From: Proteles cristata cristata
Lineage: Eukaryota > Chordata > Mammalia > Carnivora > Hyaenidae
DNA length: 64,000 nucleotides
Assembly: GCA_017311185.1 (NCBI GenBank)
Contig: JAESUZ010000415.1
Location: 947,501 to 1,011,500, forward strand
Direction: 5' to 3'
Positions 34,501 to 46,500 of this stretch are shown piece after piece (within the stretch, counting starts at the first letter, position 1; every line of letters begins with the position of its first letter). A program made the translations under genes and the position numbers. The notes beneath the pieces were generated by a model that made no database searches, was not told where the DNA came from, and was given only the letters and a program-made list of their open reading frames with translations.

Positions 34501-37500
34501 ATAAACTTCTCTGTCATTTTGATGTTGACATCTTTTTTTCCCCCCATTTAGTTGTGATTTTCCTGTTTCTTAGTATGACAAGGTATTTTCTATTGAACCT
34601 GGAACAGTGGAGCACTATGTTAATGAAATGCTGTATCTTATTTAAACTTTGTTTTAGCTGGCTTCCTCTGCCACAGAGGAAGGTGGATACTACCAGATGG
34701 GAGTAGATGTCCAGTTCCCTATTCAGCCTCTGTTGACACTCAAGGGGCTGCTCTTTCTTACTTCTGGGTGAGGGTGGGAGTTCTGATTCCTCGTCGGCCT
34801 TATGTGATACCTCCTTCCTGGCTGGGAGTGATGAGTGCCTCTTGACTGACATGGGGAGTCAGGTAGAGTGGGAAGAGAGTAGGTGGGATGGGGTGGGGGT
34901 GGGGGGTTGGAGGTGGTGGGATGGTTTGAAGGCACTCCTTACTGTTGAATGGTGGTGAAAAGTCCTCATTATCCGCAAGGCCTCCTCTTCCACCACCCCA
35001 ATAATGGTGGTCGGGGGAGGGGAACATTCATACCTGCCAGGTAGAAGTCCACATTCGCCTCATGGTCTTCATGGGGAGACCCCAGCGGTGAAGTGCCAGC
35101 TCCCTACTCTAGAACAGGGCCACAGCTTTTTTCTGTGGGGTTTGTTTAGGGTAGAGCAGTTACTGATTAAAGCTTTCTGTGTTGCTGTGCTGCCTGTTTC
35201 CTAGTCTTGTGGTTAAAGAGCAGACTTTTTGTTGGGGCTTTTGTTGTTTGTACCATTGGCATTTCTGGGTCCTAGCTTCTCCAGCACCCTGTCTGGGATC
35301 TGTGAGGCAACGAAAAGAAAACCTAAGAAACTCGTTGCCTTGTTCTCTGGGTCCCAGGTTTCCTAGCCTGTCTTCTGCCTTCTTTCAGAGTCAGCTTACG
35401 TTTATTTACCTAAATGTCCAGGGTTTTTTAGTTGTACTTAGTGGGAGGAATAGGTAAAAGTACATCTACTTTATCTTCCCAGAAGAGGAAATCCCAAATA
35501 CAGTATAAAAAAAACTACTACCAAGTTTTAATATTGCCATTCTCTTTTCTTAATAGAAGCCTAGCAATAATGTGCCTCCTGCAAAGTCAAAAAAAATACA
35601 CAAGTTGGTTGAGAATTCCTTGTCCATAAATAATTCAGCACTCTTCAGCTCCTTAGGACCTCCTCTTCGGTCAACAACTTGCCATCGCTGTGGCCTGTTT
35701 GGTAAGCACGTTTCCCTCAGGTGTCTGGATTATTTTTTCACATATTTGAAAAAAATCTATATTGGAGCACGAGCAGGGGAGTGAATAAGCGGGTGGAGAG
35801 AGAGAGAGGATAAATGAACCTTAAGCAGGCCCCATGCTCAGCACATTGCCTGGTGCGGGGCTCAATCTCGTGTGAGCTAGATCGAAGCTGATCAGTTCAC
35901 AACCAGAGCTGAAATCAAGAGTTAGACACTCAGCTGACTGAGCCACCCAGGCACCCCTGAAAAATATTTTTATTGTTGAAAGTTCGAAATTTATCCAGTA
36001 TAAACAGAGGGGTGTGTGTGTGTGTACATGTGTACACTGTGTGCCCGTATCAGCTTCAGCAGCTACCAGCATCTTAGTTCCTGTTCATCCGTACCTTTCC
36101 CCTCTTGATGCTTCTACCTATTATTTTCTGTAGTTTTGTTTGTGATAATATGGACTTGCACAAACTCACATCCTATCAGGATAAAGAATATTTCCATCTT
36201 CTTAGAAAGTTCTCTCATAGCCTCTTCCAGCCTCTGTACCGCTAGAGGCAACTACAGGTGTTCTTGAACCATAAGGTCATTTTCCAGTTTGTGAATTTTA
36301 TATAAATGGAATCTTACGGTATTGACTCTTGTGTAAAGCTTTTTTTTTATTTAGAATAATATTTTTGAGATTAATATACATTCTTCTATTTACATTAATT
36401 TCTGTTGCTAAGTAGTATTTGTATGATTATATCACTGGATTTTTGTTGAACATTTTGCTTGCGTTTAGCTTTTGGCTGTTATGAGTAGAACTGTCTCCAT
36501 ATTTTTGCACAAGTCCTTGTGCAAGCACAGGTTTTCATCTCTCTTGGGTACATATGTAGAAATACAACTGCTGAGTTGAACTTGAGAGGAAACAGCCAAA
36601 CCATTTTCCAAAGTAGGTGTCCCATTTTATGTTCCTAGTGGTACTGAGTTCTGGTTGCTTCACATCTTTGTCATGTGGTGGTGCCAGTCTTTTCAATACT
36701 AGCCCTTCTCGTGGGTGTATAGAGGCCTCTCATTGTGGTTTTAGCTTGCATTTCCCCCGTGATCAGTGAGCTGTGTTTCATGTGCTTACTGGCTATTTGG
36801 ATATGTAACTCCTTTGTTTTTTTTCCTATCTCTTTTAGAGAAGAAGCATTCAAAGTCAGCCTGGATTTGTTGTTGTTTCTTTGTTTTGTCTTGATTTTTT
36901 GAGATAACATGGTTTTTTCTGTCTGTACACTTAAAGGATTTAAAAAAATTTTTTTTAAGTTTATTAGAGGGAGCATGATTTGGGGAGGAGCGGCGGGGGG
37001 GCGGGGGAGAGAATTCTAAGCAGACTGCGTGCCATCAGCACAGAGCCTGATGCGAGGCTTGAACTCACAAACCATGAAATTATGACCTGAGCCAAAATCA
37101 AGAGCTGGATGCTTAACCGACGGCACCACCCAGGTGCCCCACTAACAGGAATTTTGAATACTTTAAAAATACTTCCTGAGTTTTTCTGGGTGCGATTCTC
37201 TTCATTAGTTTTTGTTTTGTAGTTTTTCAATGGCACAGGGTAATAAGCCATGTCAGTCTGCTTGCACAAGCATGTTCTCATTGCCATACATTTTCTGTTT
37301 CCTTTGTTCCTTTTAAAATGTGTGTTCTGGGCTCTACTTTAGGAAAGACAGTTATATTTTCAGTCTGCCTCCCTCTCATTTTCATCTTTGCATTCCTATT
37401 TGCAATTTGAGAGGGATTTGTAAGTTTAATCTTAACACCTAATCATAAACAACATAATCTTTTCAAGTAATCTTTAAAAAAATTTTTTTGTTTATTTTTT

Positions 37501-40500
37501 TTTGAGAGAGAGCGCGAGCGTGCGCACACAAGCACATGAGTGGGGGAGGGGCAGAGACAGAGGGAGACACAGAAACTGAAGCAGGCTCCAGGCTCTGAGC
37601 TGTCAGCACAGAGCCTGACGTGGGGCTTGAACTCACGAACTACGAGATTGTGACCTGACCCGAAGTCAGACACTTAAGTTACTGAGCCACCCAGGTGCCC
37701 CTGGGGTAGTTTTGTTTTGTTTGGAGAGAGAGAGGGGGAGGGAGGGAATAGGAGGGAGAGAAAGTAGGGATGTGATTAATAGAATGTGTTTGATATGTCT
37801 GGCCTTTGAAAATGTCTTGTTCTCAGTAACAAATACTTGGAATAAAACTCTGGCGATGTTATGGGGTGTGTTCTGTAGGATCGTTGAGGTGTTCACAGTG
37901 CAAGCAGACGTACTATTGTTCCACAGCCTGCCAGAGAAGGGACTGGTCCGCACACAGCATTGTGTGCAAACCCGTTCAACAGAGGTAAGCATCGTTTTCT
38001 TATTCATTTTAAGTATGGTGGGTTGTTGTTGCTTTGATAGCTTAAGGATCAAAAGAGATAAGCAGGCAATAACTATGTAGAAGTTACTTTTTATTGAAGT
38101 ATAACATAAAAACATAAAAGCAAATCTGAAATGAACAGCCTTATAAACTTAGGACTGAGTTTTCATGAACATAATTTTATTAGATGCACATATTTAGAGT
38201 TAGGACTTAAAGTGAGTTAATATTTGTAATGAGAGCTTTAGAATGCCTTACTTTTATTCATGTCTTCTTTCCTGAATTTTGCTAAGGTAGAGCTCTCACA
38301 GTGCCTCTTGAATTGTGATTTTAAAATACAAAAATCCTACTGACATGTTATTTACCAGTTTACAAAGCAGTTTCACATCTATGAACTCATTTGATCCTCG
38401 AAACTGTTGAGGTCGTGTAAGGATTATCTCCATTTTGCAGATGAGGAAGCTGGGGCTTGGAGATCGTGGCTGTATATATCTCTTTAATTAGGTGGCTTTG
38501 AAAGAGGTCGCAAGCCTGTGTACAGGGTAGACCATTGCACTGCTGGCCTTGGACTATTTGGCTTTGTTACTACTGCGATTCTCTCTGGAAGAAGCTGTTT
38601 TTCCCTTTCTGGATTTTGTTGATTGAGCGTTTAACGTCTTTGTGGCCCCTACTCTTAATTGGCTCTGTACTGGAAGTATTATAATCAGCTGCTTTATTTC
38701 AGTTTCCACAAACGTGAAGATAGTAAATCACCTTTTGAAACTAAGAACATGGAAGTGAAAAAAAATGAGGTATGATAAACCTTTTGCCTTTAAACTTTGA
38801 ATTACTGCCTTTTATTGAATTAAGAGGGCTTAAGCCTAATAAAATACTTACCCCTTATTTCTTCATTTTGCCAGCGTTTATTTTTAAATGGTCTCCATCC
38901 GCAGTGAGGCACCAAGGGGCTTGAACCCATGACCCTGAGATTAAGAGTCACATGTTCTACTAACTGAGCCAGCCAGGTGCCCTGCACCAGTGTTGATTTA
39001 AAAACAAAAGTTTATTGTTGAGTAAATGTGTACATCTTCATGGTCGATCGAGTGACTGTTGGGAGTCTTTGAGCATTGTGTGTGCCCAGCTCTTTTCCCA
39101 GAAGGGCTTGGGAAGGCTGTGTCTCTGTGTAAATTCATCTGGGCTCTCGAGAGCCCCTGCATGCCCGTGGTCCTGGCTCCGTGTACAGAGTCCTGATGCA
39201 GGGCTCTGCTACCGGCGGAACATTTTTTCTCTAATACTACTCTTTCATTTAGATAACTCCGTGGGCTAAATCATTCGTAATCTGAAAAATACTAATCGTG
39301 TCCAGTTCATGTCAGTAGATGATTTTCAGCATTCTCTAGCTGGTCCTAGCTTCTACTAAAAAAAAAAAAAAAAAATTCTGACTTCCTCAAAATTCATTCC
39401 TATAAAATGTGAACACATACAAACTTAAAACACGAACTCCCTCTTTTTATTATATAAACCCAACATTATCATCACCATTATGGCCTGATTTTTTTTTAAT
39501 GTTTGCTTATTTTAGAGAGAGAGAGAGAGAGAGAGAGGGGAGGGGCAAAGAGAGAGGGAGACACAGAATATGAAGCAGGTTTCAGGTTCTGAGCTGTCAG
39601 CACAGAGCCTGATGCAGGACTTGAACCCACAAACCATGAGATCATGACCTGAGCCAAAGTCAGGTGCTTAGCCAACTGAGCCCCCCAGGCGTCCCATTAT
39701 GGCCTGATTCTTAAGTGATCCCGGTGCTTTGTATGCGGCCTATAGACAGTTTTATTGGGTCTTGAAAGTGCACACTGTTTCTCTACTCTTCTTGTTCAAG
39801 CCTGAGAGGCTATTTTTGCCTCAATTCTAGCAAATAGTGGCCACAGTATCACTGACACATGTGCTTATGCAAGCAAGCTTATGTTTCTTTCTTTTCTCTC
39901 TCTTTTTTAACCCAGGGTGACTACCCTCTTGGAGTTACTAAAGAAATAGCCATTAGTGCAGTCAGTAGTGCTGATAAGATAATGTTTTCTGATTTAAGAA
40001 GTCTGCAACTCAGGAAAACCATGGAAATAAAGGTATTTGTTTAATTTATCTAGGCAGAGATCCAAAGAACTATAGATTTTTATTCCTTGATTCCTGTTTT
40101 CAGTTTGAATTTATAAGATAGCTACAATATATAACTGATGAAATTGGTAGAGTGCAAAAACTGTAATACCTTTCTGAAGTTTTGTAATAAAACTTAAGAA
40201 ATTCATATTTGCTTGTGTTCTCAGTGAATTACTGCACCTTTTCTGTCTTTGAAAGGGTACAGTTACTGAATTCAAGCACCCGAGTGACTTTTATGTGCAG
40301 TTATATTCTTCAGAAGTTTTAGAATACATGAACCAGCTTTCTGCACGCCTAAAGGAAGCCTATGCGAACGTGGCATGTGAAGAGGATTATATTCCTGTTA
40401 AGGGGGAAGTCTGTGTTGCCAAGTACACTGTTGATCAGGTAACCCCCGATGAAATGAATTATTTAACAAGATGTTTTACTTTACTTTGCTCATAGGAACT

Positions 40501-43500
40501 TGACACCAGAGCTTTTAATAATGTATTTGATGGCTTAGCAAGAGGCTCTGGTCACACTCCTGTTTCTCCTCCTCGGTCAGTACTGCAGGTGTGTCCGGTG
40601 ACCTCCTTCGTGCCCTTGTTCCCTCCTGCTCTGTTCACAGGCTCCTCAGTTGCCAGTTACACAGTGATTGTGAGTCCTGGAGCTTGTGTTTATTTTTGTA
40701 GCTGAGGCATTTGTGTGTCTTAGTGTCTTGTGGGCTAGAATAACTGGGGAATGGTTGTGCATATTAAAGTCCCTTAAATCTACAAGTTTAGGGGTTTCTT
40801 AGCCAGATTCCTAGAAAATGAACTTAGCAAGTGCCCCACCAGAGCACTGGCCTTCCCTTTGTGTGTTCTGTAGCCTGGCTGAGAGTTTTTAAGTGTAGGA
40901 TTATGAAATGCTGTTTTGAAGCAGAGCACCACTCTATTACACTTTCAGACCTGGAACAGAGTAGTAATACAAGATGTTGATATGCTGCAGAAGAAGGCAC
41001 AAGTCTTATATATTGATTATGGAAATGAAGAAATACTTCCAGTAAACAGAATTCACCAACTAAATAGAAACATTGACTTATTTCCTCCATGTGTGAGTCT
41101 TTTTCATTTTCTAAATTTCCAACAGTGTCCCAAAGGAGCTTTTTAAAAATATTTTGATGGGCACAGTATTTTCTTGTTCTATGCTGTGATGGTTATTATG
41201 AAAAAGTACCTTTTGGTATATTTTTCATCTTTTACTACATAGATAAACAATCATTGGCATTCTTGGCTCCATTTAATAGGCGTTATTTAGTTAAGTACTT
41301 AGATGAGAAACAGCATTTTTAGGGACATCTTATCCATCTGGTCTTTTAAAGTGATTTTTTTTTTTTTTTTTAAGAGAGCATAATCAGGGGAGGGGTCTTG
41401 GGGAGGGAGAGAGAGGATCTTAAGCAGGTTTCACACCTACCACAGAGCCCATCGAGGGGCTCAATCTTATCGCTGTAAGATCATGGTCTGAGCCAAAATC
41501 AAGAGGTGGACACTTAACTGACTGAGCCACTCCAGGGGCCCCTAAAATGATCATTTCTATATTTATTGCATTGTCTGGAGGCAGCCTGAATTTATGTGTA
41601 TATGAGGGATAATTATTATCCTTTAAAAGCACTGTGGGTTAGAGTACTATGAGAGACAAGTAATTATACATAAAATTGTTTGGTTAGTTTTTGAAAATTT
41701 CTAATAAATTTTCAGCAGAAATTATATTCACATTAAATTAGAAAAAGTCATTTTCAGATGGTAATTTTTTTTTAGTAACTTACATAAAATCTTTCAGGCC
41801 ATAAAGTGCTTTGTGGCCAGTGTTATGCCAACAGAGGGGAATTGGAGCAATGAATGTATCAAAACTGTTAAATCGCTGTTAATGGAGCAGTACTGCTCTC
41901 TAAAGATTGTTGACATCTTAAAAGAGGAGGTGGTTACTTTTGCTGTGGATGTAATGCTGCCAAGTTCAGGTAAGATCTAAATCTTTCTTTTTTAGATGTA
42001 GCACTTAATATGTTATTTAGTCTTGTTACACAGAGAAGAAATAGAAACACAAAGTGAGGCCAAGTAGTAAAACCCTGCTCGCTCGGAAGTCATTCAGGTT
42101 GCGTTGAAAAGATGGCTTTGGCCTGTTCTTGTGGTTGGCAGTTCGTCAACATTCATAGAACTGGGTGGGTGAAAAGGCTATATCTAGACTTAGTGTGGGG
42201 ATAACTGTGTTATCCTTTTGATGCAGCCATTATGATCTGTATTCATGATTTCTACTCATTTATTGAGAAAAATTTAAGAATTTCTTTATGAATTTGTCCA
42301 TGCTTGTCTCATGAGTGCTTTTTCCTTGAACAACCTTTGAAGAGCTGCACTGGGTTAGTGTTGAGACTGTGAGTGGCTAGCGTGTAAGTGGGATACTAAA
42401 TGGAAACACCTTGGAATCCTGTTCTTCTCTGCTGGCTTTCTGTGTCTTTGAAAAGTGACTTCTTATAGTGTGCTCAAAATTGCCTCTCCGTTTCAAGTTA
42501 TTAAAAGTTATCTTTCTACTTATAGAGACCCAGCATCACTTGGTGACTTGGTAGAAAACTCATTTAATCCTGTTGTGAAATTAAGTATAAAATCTATTTT
42601 CTTTCTTTGCTGTGTATGTTTGGTGTTAATGACCTAGGCTTCTGGATGTTATTTCAAGGAACTTGAAGTTTGTATCATGCTGGCCACCCCTTGTTTCAGC
42701 CATACTTTGAGAAAAAGTAGTCCTATTTTAACATGAAATTTATTTTTTTCTCAAAGATGGCAGCCATACTAAGCATACCAGTGAGGTGGTAACTAAACCT
42801 TTCATGTTATCCAGAATTTTGAGGTGAAATAGTTTACTAGATTTTCTGCCAAGTGATGATGGGAATTTTGCCTCAATTTTTAGGGCTGAGCATTGGAAAC
42901 TATATTTTGCACGTACAAGTGTATTAATAGCTATAATCTCTAGATCACATGATTGTAACTCATTTGTATTTATACCTTTCTCCTATTCCTTGGTATAATC
43001 TATCAATGGAGATATATTAATCATTTTTAGGAAAACTCTTAGATGATGTGCTCATAGAAATGGGATATGGCTTGAAACCCAAAGGACAAAATTCCAAGAA
43101 GCAAAGTGCAGATCCAAGTGAGTATGCAGATTAATATACAGTCTAGTGACTCTGGGTACTGAAAAGTATCTTCTATACTGAACAACAACAAAAAAGGCAG
43201 ACCTGTCGCGCTGTCCGATTTAATGGAAGTGATAACCATTCTTTGAAATTTATATAAGAAAGGTGATGCTTTTTTATTTAGTAGTACATTCTGTCTAATC
43301 TCAGTCTTCCCTGCCTGTTTTCCTTCCATCTTCCAGATTAATCTTTGACATGATTATCAAAAATTTTTACAGCACTAGGGGCTCTTGGGTGGCTCAGTCA
43401 ATTAAGTGTCCAACTTCAGCTCACAATTTGTGAGTTGAAGGCCCACGTCAGACTCTGTGCTGTCAGCCTGGAACCTGAAGCCTGCTTGGGATTCTATGTC

Positions 43501-46500
43501 TCCCTCTCTCTCTCTCTGCCCCTCCTCTGCTCACACCCTGTCTCTCTCTTGCTCTCTCAAAAAAAAAATTAAAAAAAATTTTTTTTTAATTTTTAGAAAT
43601 TTTGAAGTACTCAGTATCATGACACTTTGAGTTGAAGGGTTTTAGCTAACATGTCTTAAGTTTAATTTTTCCTCCAAGTTTATTTGGGTATTTTAGAAAT
43701 AATAAATAGTGATATAACATTCTGTTCTGATAAGATGTGATTTCTTCTTAAATTTTTTTACTTCTAGTTTAATTATGTATGTGGCTTTCCATTTAGTATA
43801 ATAAGAGAACCAAGAAGTTTTGCTGCTGGCACTTTTCTCACTGCCTCGTTTTATGTATTGTTTATTGCAGTGTTTTCGCCTTCACTTTGTTCCTTTACAA
43901 ATTACTTTGGAGACCATGAAGTATGTCTCTTGCTCATTCATCCAGAGGTGATTGCCAGGTTAATGGTGCCGTGATTGGATGCATCTTTCATATACACAAA
44001 TTGACTTATCTTTAAATCCTCCTGTCCTTTGCCAAGTCTTTATTGGTGGTTTTTCCTAAATATTGTTTGTATATGACTTTTTAAAAAAAATCTTTTTCTA
44101 GTTCAGGAATCCTTACTATTTGAGGACAATTGCAACAACTTTGTGACTTAACCTTTCGTCTCCCATCTATATTTTTACAGTACTGTCTCTATGATATCCC
44201 TAAAACACAAATCTTGGTGTGACAGCTCTGCTGAAAAGCTTTCAGTAATTCTTTGCCATCTGGAGGAGAAAACCAAACACTGGCCTAATGGCAGTCACGG
44301 TTGAAACCATAAGTGTTGGTGGTATCTTAGAGTGTAGAGTGAGGAAAAAATAGGGAGATTGACCTGGGCCTGCAACATCAAGTGAGGAACCATGATAAGA
44401 GGGTGGATAGAGGATGGGGAAGAACTTGACAGCAATAGGAAGGCAGATGCTTCTAGAAGGGAGTGTCCAGGGGGAAGGAACAGACGTCTTCTGAGCAGTA
44501 TTTGCTTCACTGAGGGACTGTGGAGGTACCTTCATGGAAAGTGTTCTGTGATGAGTACAGACACAGAAGAGATTATAAAATGGAATGATGGAGGATATGC
44601 ACGCACATGCAGTGGGAGCACCTGCAAAGGACACCTAACCCCGATTCAGAGAGAAACCCTTTCAAGGTGGTGGCATTGAGCTGGAAATAATCAGATTGCT
44701 GAGAGATTGGGAGTGTGTTCCAGGAAAGAAGAATGGCATGTGTTAAGGCCCGGAGGTGTTGGAAGGAGCCTGATTGGGCCTGAAAAACTGCAAAACTTAA
44801 ATAAATGAAACCAAAATGTCTTGCTTTTCTGTTTTCTGTTATGGTGGTATTGAAGATGTTGGAAAAATGACAGCTGAAAACAAAGTCGTTGTAGACAGAA
44901 GTGATCTGATCCCCAAAGTGTTAACCATGAATGTAGGTGACGAGTTTTGCGGTGTGGTCGCCCACATTCAGACTCCAGAAGACTTCTTTTGTCAACAGCT
45001 ACAAAGTGGACGTAAGCAAATTTTCTTGATCTGTCCTATCAATATAACCCATGTAGTTCAAGAGCCTCAACATGCAAAAGTGAAGATAATGTGTAGGTTT
45101 TTATGTCTTTTGTTTAAGATGTGATCTGTATCTACAGATAAGCTCGCTGAACTTCAGGCATCCCTTAGCGAGTACTGTCGTCAGGTGCCTCCACGCTCAG
45201 ATTTTTATCCAGCCATTGGTGATATCTGTTGTGCACAATTCTCAGGTGAGGAAAGAGTATTCCTGATATTTTTTTTTTTAATTAAAATGAAGCAAAAAAC
45301 AAACCCAAAACAGTCTTCATATTGCACTGTTTGGCTGCATTCAAAATTTGAGTATGAAAGCGCACCAATCATATTTTTAAATACATCCAGTTAAATGGAG
45401 TCAAACTGTGTAAGGGTAGAAGGCCTGTGAAGAAGGCCTGTTGGCGGGTGGTGGTAAAGGAAATTTTTATTGTCTTGTCAGCCCTTTAGTTTTGGGGACT
45501 GGTGCAGATAATTGTATTCACACGAGAATGTGAATGTGGACTCTCCCAGGCTCATGTCTTTACCAGCTTTCCCGCAGGTCCTGGAAGCTTGGAGCTGTCA
45601 GGGCGCAGCTGTGGTGAGGGGGTTCGGTTCATCTCTGCCGAAGGGGGGAGCCCAGCAGGCTTCCTGTAAACTGGTTGCTTGGCTGGTGGAGTGTGGCTGA
45701 CTCGTACTGCCAGGTGTTGTAAAGTTAGCCCCCTTGGTGCTGAGCAAGTTGTTCCTGTATTGGCAAGCAAGACTCTGTCCTTGTGAGTTCAGTGTGACCT
45801 GACAGCCCATGACTTGGGTCTAAGGCTTGCAGAAAGAGGAGATTTTAGGAGTTGAAGGCTTCCGATAAGCAGAGGAAGCACTGTTGACTAAACATACGTT
45901 GTTTGGTAAAGCTTGATATTGTACGAAAGCTTACAGATGAGCTTCTCTAGATTTGGGAGGGGGAGTTTGTATTTATAGCTGCACTGGAAAATAATTTGTG
46001 ACTGAGTCTCCTTTTTTTCCAGAGGATGATCAGTGGTACCGGGCCTCTGTTTTAGCTTATGCTTCTGAGCAGTCTGTACTGGTCGGATATGTAGATTATG
46101 GAAACTTTGAAGTCCTTAGTTTGACGAGACTTTGTCCCATAACACCAAAGTTGTTGGAATTGCCCATGCAAGCTATAAAGTGTGTGCTGGCAGGTACGAA
46201 ATGTTTACGGTTCCCATATTCTTCACATACCAAGATCCTAAAGTAAGAGCATTGGGAATGAAACTGAACCAACGAGAAGATTAAAAAAATGTATTAAGAT
46301 AGAATTTCTCTTAATGCAAAAATCCTTAATAGAACATTTAGGAAATACACAGGACTACTTTGCTATCTCTAATAAAATAAACTATAATTTAATGTACCTA
46401 TTGTTATGAAATTGAATATTTTTTGCTATTTATAGAGGATGCATCATTGATAAATATCATAGAAGTGGACTCATGACATATAGTAGGGCAAAACCTGCTT

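Larger units (their letters stand above)
29035..35440 (-). mobile_element. large antisense LINE-1 block in TDRD1 intron 3
   Basis: Reading left to right gives L1 3' UTR-like text (29035-29900; ACTCAGCATAATTCTCTAGAG), then ORF2 C-terminal text in antisense (30785-31010; AGGAATTGCATTAAACCTGTATATC, TTTATACCTAGGTATC), then internal ORF2-like text (31975-32900). At 33000-35440 comes material resembling the far 5' part of old L1s (GGGACTCTGAAGACATGAATGTTAGA near 34145, GTTTTAGCTGGCTTCCTCTG near 34650). That order fits one long antisense element with internal losses, or adjacent pieces. Seven SINEs interrupt it. Coding is decayed. Confidence 0.7.

Noticed and set aside
34514..34852. 112-codon minus-strand frame in the LINE-1 block
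   Set aside because: It is on the element's sense strand, but it is short, lacks recognisable domains and is flanked by decayed sequence. Treated as repeat remnant.
37666..38115. 149-codon minus-strand frame
   Set aside because: It runs antisense through TDRD1 exon 5 and a SINE, so it is a shadow frame.
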